DNA of 64,000 nucleotides from SABI01 sp963677695 (lineage in GTDB: Bacteria > Spirochaetota > Spirochaetia > Sphaerochaetales > Sphaerochaetaceae), in the NCBI GenBank assembly GCA_963677695.2, contig CAXXUJ010000001.1:930001-994000 (forward strand), given 5' to 3'. Positions 59,854-64,000 of this stretch are shown in pieces (position 1 is the stretch's first letter; every line of letters starts with the position of its first letter). A program made the position numbers and the translations under genes. The notes beneath the pieces are model-generated. The model did not search any database and was not told the DNA's origin. It worked only from the letters and a program-made list of their open reading frames with translations.

Positions 59854-61248
59854 ATGCTTCAACAGAAATGGAATTATTATCCGTTCTGGGAAGAGGTGGT
59901 TTCTAGGCTTGAATCAACCCTTCCGGAACATGAGTGTGTCACCTGGATACACAGGATATCATACGTAGAATCTAAGGATCACACTATTGTTCTTGCAGTC
60001 CCTTCGCTGTTCATCCGTGATTATATCATAAAGAATTATCTCACCACCTTCATCGATCTTTTCAATGAACTCATCGGAGAAAAAATAGGTATAGAGTTTG
60101 AGATAAAGCAGCAGGATGCCAGCCAGAAAACAGAATCGAAACAGGCGAAGAGTCAGAGTGCCGAGCTGCGCCCGGCGCCGTCCATGATGCCCAAGGCTCA
60201 GAGCAAACCGAGGGACACGAACATCAATCCCTCCTACCAGTTCGGTTCCTTCGTCGTGGGTGAGAACAGTGCATTCAGCTACAACGTAAGTATGGCGATA
60301 GCGAAGAACCCGGGAGTTTCCTACAACCCGTGTCTTATCTATGGCGGAGTGGGTCTCGGTAAAACACACCTGATTCAGTCTATCGGTAACTATATCCAGG
60401 ACAACACACCTGAACTTCAGGTCGTCTACGTGACAGCTGAGAAGTTCACCAACGAATTCATTCAGTCGATCAGTGAAAAGAAGACACCTCAGTTCAGAAA
60501 CAAGTACAGAAAGGCTGACATTCTTCTCATCGATGACATTCACTTCCTTCAGAAGAAAGAATCGACACAGGAAGAACTCTTCCATGTCTTCAATAATCTG
60601 TTCGAATCAAACAAACAGCTCGTGTTTACCTGTGACCGTCCGATCAATGAGCTCCAGGACATCACTGACAGGCTGAAGAACCGATTTACTCGGGGAATCA
60701 ATGTAGATCTTCAACCGCCTGATTTCGAGACGAGACTGGCGATTCTCAGAAAGAAGTGTGAGAACCAGCAGACCTATATCTCAAGCGATGTCCTTGAATA
60801 CATAAGCAAGAATGTGTTCACGAACGTGAGGGACCTGGAGTCCTCTCTCACCAAGCTTATAGCGTACGGAACTCTCCTCAACAAGGAGATCACCCTCGAT
60901 ATCGCGAAGGAACAGCTGAGAAGCACCTACTCTGCGAAGAAGGATCAGACGAAGGATCTCGATTCCATTATCAGAGTCGTTGCCGAGTACTTCAACATCT
61001 CCCCGTATGAGATCAAGGGAAAGAAGAGAACGAAATCAGTTGTCCTTCCCCGTCAGATTGCAATGTATATCTCGCGCCGCATCACCGAATTTTCAACGAC
61101 GGAGATCGGGTATGAATTCGGCGGCAGAGACCATACCACTGTCATGCACTCGGTCCAGAAAGTGGAACTGATGATTCAGAATGACGTTGCTCTGAGTAAT
61201 TCTATACAGACACTTATTCGTCAGGTTCACGACTACAAAAGGGATTAA
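59854..61248 (+). CDS. dnaA: Chromosomal replication initiator DnaA
   Basis: 464 residues from ATG 59854; the frame runs back to a TTG at 59818, which is the -35 box. Domain I (FWEEVVSRLESTLPEHECVT), a variable linker (about 85-125), AAA+ domain III with GGVGLGKTHL (164-173) and LLIDDIHFLQKKE, and domain IV with the DnaA-box reading FGGRDHTTVMHS are complete. No Shine-Dalgarno is seen and the -10 is 7 bp away, so the mRNA is probably leaderless. Confidence 0.96.
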   Translation: MLQQKWNYYPFWEEVVSRLESTLPEHECVTWIHRISYVESKDHTIVLAVPSLFIRDYIIKNYLTTFIDLFNELIGEKIGIEFEIKQQDASQKTESKQAKSQSAELRPAPSMMPKAQSKPRDTNINPSYQFGSFVVGENSAFSYNVSMAIAKNPGVSYNPCLIYGGVGLGKTHLIQSIGNYIQDNTPELQVVYVTAEKFTNEFIQSISEKKTPQFRNKYRKADILLIDDIHFLQKKESTQEELFHVFNNLFESNKQLVFTCDRPINELQDITDRLKNRFTRGINVDLQPPDFETRLAILRKKCENQQTYISSDVLEYISKNVFTNVRDLESSLTKLIAYGTLLNKEITLDIAKEQLRSTYSAKKDQTKDLDSIIRVVAEYFNISPYEIKGKKRTKSVVLPRQIAMYISRRITEFSTTEIGYEFGGRDHTTVMHSVQKVELMIQNDVALSNSIQTLIRQVHDYKRD

Positions 61249-61475
61249 TAAGAAAAAGAAAAACCTGTGTATTATCTGAGGAATTCTTGTTGAAAGTAGT
61301 GTAAAATATCCTTACCCTGTGGATAAAGTGGATAACCTGTTGAGAAAAAGCGGAGTATTCCACAGGTTGTTTTTTTTGTATGAAGTTTTATAGTATAGAA
61401 ATAGTGGTGTTTTCCACATTATACATGATACTATTACTACGACGACTAATTATAATATAATAATAGGAGTAGCCG
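61249..61475. other. Probable replication origin oriC (dnaA-dnaN gap)
   Basis: DnaA boxes: TGTGGATAA (61318-61326, perfect), AGTGGATAA (61327-61335) directly abutting it, TATTCCACA (61356-61364) and TTTTCCACA (61410-61418). An AT-rich stretch TAATTATAATATAATAATAG (61448-61467) next to them is the likely unwinding element. Just beside it the bottom strand reads TAGTAATAG, resembling DnaA-trio repeats, which is tentative. Confidence 0.82.
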
Positions 61476-62576
61476 ATGAAGTTCATCTGTCCGAAAAATA
61501 ATCTTCTCAAGGAAATGGTTCTTGCACTCGATTTCACCAGCCAGCGAAACTCACTTTCCATCGTTTCCAATGTACTGCTTCAGACATCAGATAATAAGCT
61601 TGTAATCCAGGCGACTGATCAGAAAATCGGATTCACCACCAGTATCGATGTCGAAACAATCGAGAGTGGAACTACCACAGTTTTCTGTGACAAATTCCTC
61701 GGAATTCTCAGAGCACTACCCGATGAAGAGATTATCTTTGAAGAGATCGGAGAGAAGCTTTTTATTCATCCCCAGAACAAATCAATCGATTTCTCTCTCA
61801 GAACTGTGAAATCAGACAAGTTTCCATCCCTTGAAGAACCTGCAAGTCAGTTCTTCTCCATTGCCCAGAAAGATCTTTTCGAGATGATAGACCAGACGAT
61901 CTTCGCTATCAGTGATGATGAGACCAGATACTTCATGAACGGTGTCTACATGGAAAGGGGGGAGAAGTCCCTAACCATGGTTGCGACCGACGGCAGAAGA
62001 CTTTCTATGATCGACAGAGCTCTTGAAAACGATATCCCTGAATTCAAACCTGTCATTATTCCTGCAAAATTCCTCTCTCTGTTGAAGAAGGGAGGAACAG
62101 GTGAAGGTGATATCTCTCTTGCTGTGACCGATACTCTTCTCTTTGCTTCGTTCGGTTCCATGCTGATGTACACCACGTTAGTCAAAGGTCAGTTCCCGAA
62201 CTATAAGCGTGTCATTCCCGCCATGCAGTCAAGAGCCTGTTCGGTTGATATCAAAAAAATGAATGAGGCACTGAAGAGAGTCTCTCTCCTCGTGGAAAAC
62301 AAGGCAAAGAGGATCTTCCTCGATATCGAGACAGATTTCATCACAATCAGTTCCGAGGAGTCCGATTTCGGACAGGCGAAGGAAATCATTCCCTGTGACT
62401 ATTCTGGCGAATCCTGCCGTCTTGCAATGAACTACTCCTACCTTGTCAGCCCCCTCAAGGTGATGGAAGGGGATACCTGTGATATCAAGTTCACCGAATC
62501 AAACAAGGCTATCACTGTTGTTTCGAACCCTGAGAAGGATTATATCCACATCATCATGCCGATGCAGCTGGATTAA
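61476..62576 (+). CDS. dnaN: DNA polymerase III beta clamp
   Basis: 366 residues, three-fold repeated clamp domain protein. MKFICPKNNLLKEMVLALDF at the start, SDDETRYFMNGVYME, VATDGRRLSMIDR and the C-terminal HIIMPMQLD (equivalent to the usual MPMRL end) are typical. The ring tethers polymerase III. AATAGGAG precedes the ATG and the stop overlaps the recF start as TAATG. Confidence 0.96.
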   Translation: MKFICPKNNLLKEMVLALDFTSQRNSLSIVSNVLLQTSDNKLVIQATDQKIGFTTSIDVETIESGTTTVFCDKFLGILRALPDEEIIFEEIGEKLFIHPQNKSIDFSLRTVKSDKFPSLEEPASQFFSIAQKDLFEMIDQTIFAISDDETRYFMNGVYMERGEKSLTMVATDGRRLSMIDRALENDIPEFKPVIIPAKFLSLLKKGGTGEGDISLAVTDTLLFASFGSMLMYTTLVKGQFPNYKRVIPAMQSRACSVDIKKMNEALKRVSLLVENKAKRIFLDIETDFITISSEESDFGQAKEIIPCDYSGESCRLAMNYSYLVSPLKVMEGDTCDIKFTESNKAITVVSNPEKDYIHIIMPMQLD

Positions 62577-63664
62577 TGAAATTCATCTCAGTAGGATTCA
62601 GACATTTCAGAAACCTTGAAGAGACCCTTCTCCCTGTTGATGCGAGAAGGGTTCTTCTTGTCGGAGAGAACGGTCAGGGAAAGACGAATTTTCTTGAAGC
62701 AGTCTATACTCTCTGTTACGGTTCTTCTTTCAGGTCAGTCCCCCTGAATACTCTCTGTACCCATGGATCCTCTGCTTCAACCCTGTCGGCAGCGATAGAG
62801 AACGATGACGGCTACCGCCAGACCATTTCCTTTGCCTATGCTGATAAAAAACGGGTCATCAGAATTGACGGCAAAGAGATCAAGGACAGGAAAGACCTGA
62901 TCTATACGATTCCCTGTATTATTTTCAGTCACGACGATATCGAATTCATCAGGGGAACTCCCGAGGACAGAAGAAGGTTTTTCGATCAGACGATGAGTAT
63001 GTATGATCCTTTGTTCTTTGATGATCTCCGTCAGTACCGTCTTATCCTTAAACAGAGAAACAAGGCTATCAAAGAAAACTATATCCCTCTCCTGTCGGTA
63101 TATAACGAAAAGATAGCCCAGATAGGATTAAGGATTCAGCAGAGAAGGAAAGAGACTGTAGATGAGTTCAATGAGATGTTCACTCCCCTCTATCGGAAAG
63201 TTTCCGGTCTCGATACGGAACTGAAGATAATCTATAAACCATCCTGGAAGAACTGCAGCACTGAACAGGATATCATCGAAAGACTGGAACACAACCTTCA
63301 GCAGGACACGAGAATGCAGACCACGGTGAGCGGAATTCACCGGGACCAGTTCATTACCATGGAAGATTCCTCTCAGTTCTCTCTCACGGGCTCGACGGGG
63401 CAGATGAGGCTCGCCTCCCTGATTTTCCGCGTCGCCCAGATGAATACCTTCAGGAAAAAAAGCGGAAGGGAACCGGTCATCCTACTCGATGACGTACTCC
63501 TTGAACTCGATATCGAGAAGAGAGCACTCTTTCTCTCCCTGCTTGAGGGTTACTCTCAGGCCTTCTTCACCTTCCTTCCGAAGGAATCCTACTTCAGGGA
63601 TGAGAAGGAATCGGAGAGTCTGATCTATACTGTCCGTGAAGGGAGGTTCACTTCCTATGAGTGA
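62576..63664 (+). CDS. recF: DNA replication and repair protein RecF
   Basis: 362 residues; SMC-like ATPase loading RecA at gaps with RecOR. Walker A GENGQGKTNFLEAVYTLCYG (30-49), FSHDDIEFIRGTPEDRRRFF, a STGQMRLASLIFRVAQM signature and Walker B REPVILLDDVLLELD are present. One-base overlap with dnaN and translational overlap with the next gene show a dnaN-recF-dciA operon. Confidence 0.95.
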   Translation: MKFISVGFRHFRNLEETLLPVDARRVLLVGENGQGKTNFLEAVYTLCYGSSFRSVPLNTLCTHGSSASTLSAAIENDDGYRQTISFAYADKKRVIRIDGKEIKDRKDLIYTIPCIIFSHDDIEFIRGTPEDRRRFFDQTMSMYDPLFFDDLRQYRLILKQRNKAIKENYIPLLSVYNEKIAQIGLRIQQRRKETVDEFNEMFTPLYRKVSGLDTELKIIYKPSWKNCSTEQDIIERLEHNLQQDTRMQTTVSGIHRDQFITMEDSSQFSLTGSTGQMRLASLIFRVAQMNTFRKKSGREPVILLDDVLLELDIEKRALFLSLLEGYSQAFFTFLPKESYFRDEKESESLIYTVREGRFTSYE

Positions 63665-63947
63665 TGCATCTCTCCCTGAACTCCTTGATTCTCTCCTTGC
63701 CAGACTCAATATCGATCCGAACAGCGGTATGGCCGATATGAAGAGGAAATGGATCAGCATTGTAGGGAAGGATCTTGCCGACCACACCTCAGCCTATGAG
63801 ATCAAAGGGAACAACCTCACCATCCTCTGTGACCATCCCGCCTACTCTTCTCTCGTTCTGATGAGGAGAAAACAGATTGAAAGAAATCTGAATAGGTACT
63901 ATCCTGAGCTCTCTGTTTCGGTAATCAGTGTCAGAGTCAGGAAATGA
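63657..63947 (+). CDS. DUF721/DciA-like protein
   Basis: 96 residues from ATG 63657, which overlaps the recF stop (ATGAGTGA); a GTG at 63636 is less likely. KRKWISIVGKDLADHTSAYE and GNNLTILCDHPAYSSLVLMR and an end in SVRVRK match the DUF721 domain of DciA, the helicase-operator found in bacteria that lack DnaC/DnaI. The place after recF is conserved in many genomes, so a role in DnaB loading is likely. Confidence 0.85.
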   Translation: MSDASLPELLDSLLARLNIDPNSGMADMKRKWISIVGKDLADHTSAYEIKGNNLTILCDHPAYSSLVLMRRKQIERNLNRYYPELSVSVISVRVRK

Positions 63948-63955
63948 TCATCCTA

Positions 63956-63985
63956 TTGACACATACCGCATGGTATCTATATACT
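63956..63985 (+). promoter_or_regulatory. Promoter facing out of the window
   Basis: TTGACA (63956-63961), 18 bp, TATACT (63980-63985). The gene or RNA it drives begins beyond the right edge. Confidence 0.65.
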
Positions 63986-64000
63986 GCCCTTTCGGGAGCC

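Overview
The window is 64 kb of a mid-GC bacterial chromosome that contains the replication origin. Gene content points to a spirochaete, most likely a free-living or gut Sphaerochaeta/Treponema-like lineage. The evidence is a cyclophilin-FKBP fusion (dual-family immunophilin) of the kind known from Treponema, periplasmic binding proteins with the 'FAQGAxE' signal-peptide end, Ala at the quinolone-contact Ser of both GyrA and ParC, and DUF2089/SHOCT-like regulator genes. The lineage is an inference; no rRNA gene is present to settle it.

Layout. 0-10 kb: a partial receiver/PPDK-N fusion, a DUF2089 - membrane - SHOCT-like operon, an RluA pseudouridine synthase, ParC, ParE and a class II photolyase. 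10-17.5 kb: an accessory block with two identical copies of a small secreted protein gene on either side of a fic gene, a flavodoxin, an orphan ABC ATPase, two paralogous GntR/FCD regulators and another small secreted protein. 17.4-26 kb: a long leftward transcription unit with a BMP-type nucleoside ABC transporter, purine nucleoside phosphorylase, cupin, SDR, phosphoesterase and ParB-like protein. 26-32 kb: a decayed secreted-protein gene, a thymidine kinase-like protein, DeoC, a NUDIX enzyme, an aldo/keto reductase, a YigZ/IMPACT protein and an M28 peptidase. 32-35.4 kb: a tRNA cluster (all four Ser isoacceptors plus Arg), SRP RNA, dnaX, ybaB and recR. 35.4-50.3 kb: a larger secreted protein, then DnaJ/TerB, GH63-like, lipid kinase, MFS, YgiQ, MATE, PepD, flavodiiron, YgjP-like and TraB/PrgY genes. 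50.3-64 kb: radA, the dual PPIase, parBA, nifU, two parS sites, gyrAB, dnaA, the probable oriC, dnaN, recF and a DciA-like gene.

The most interesting pattern is a candidate regulon. The two FCD-GntR regulators (14.9-16.6 kb) have the same recognition helix. The motif TGACATAAG (reverse CTTATGTCA) occurs several times around their own promoters. It also occurs upstream of both copies of the duplicated secreted gene, of the divergent secreted gene at 16.9 kb, of the 387-aa secreted protein at 36.6 kb and of the nucleoside-transport operon at 26.0 kb. At most of these promoters the motif overlaps the -35 box, giving TTGACATAAG or a close variant, 17 bp from a recognisable -10. The secreted proteins look like one beta-rich family (signal peptide, an internal [VI]PYxL-type strand, and a last strand around Y-x-x-T-I). 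I infer a regulated surface-protein system.

A second pattern is that several genes (dnaA, parA, the 16.9-kb secreted gene, and probably photolyase, NUDIX and M28 peptidase) have a -10 box only 6-7 nt before their ATG and no Shine-Dalgarno, which suggests leaderless mRNAs.
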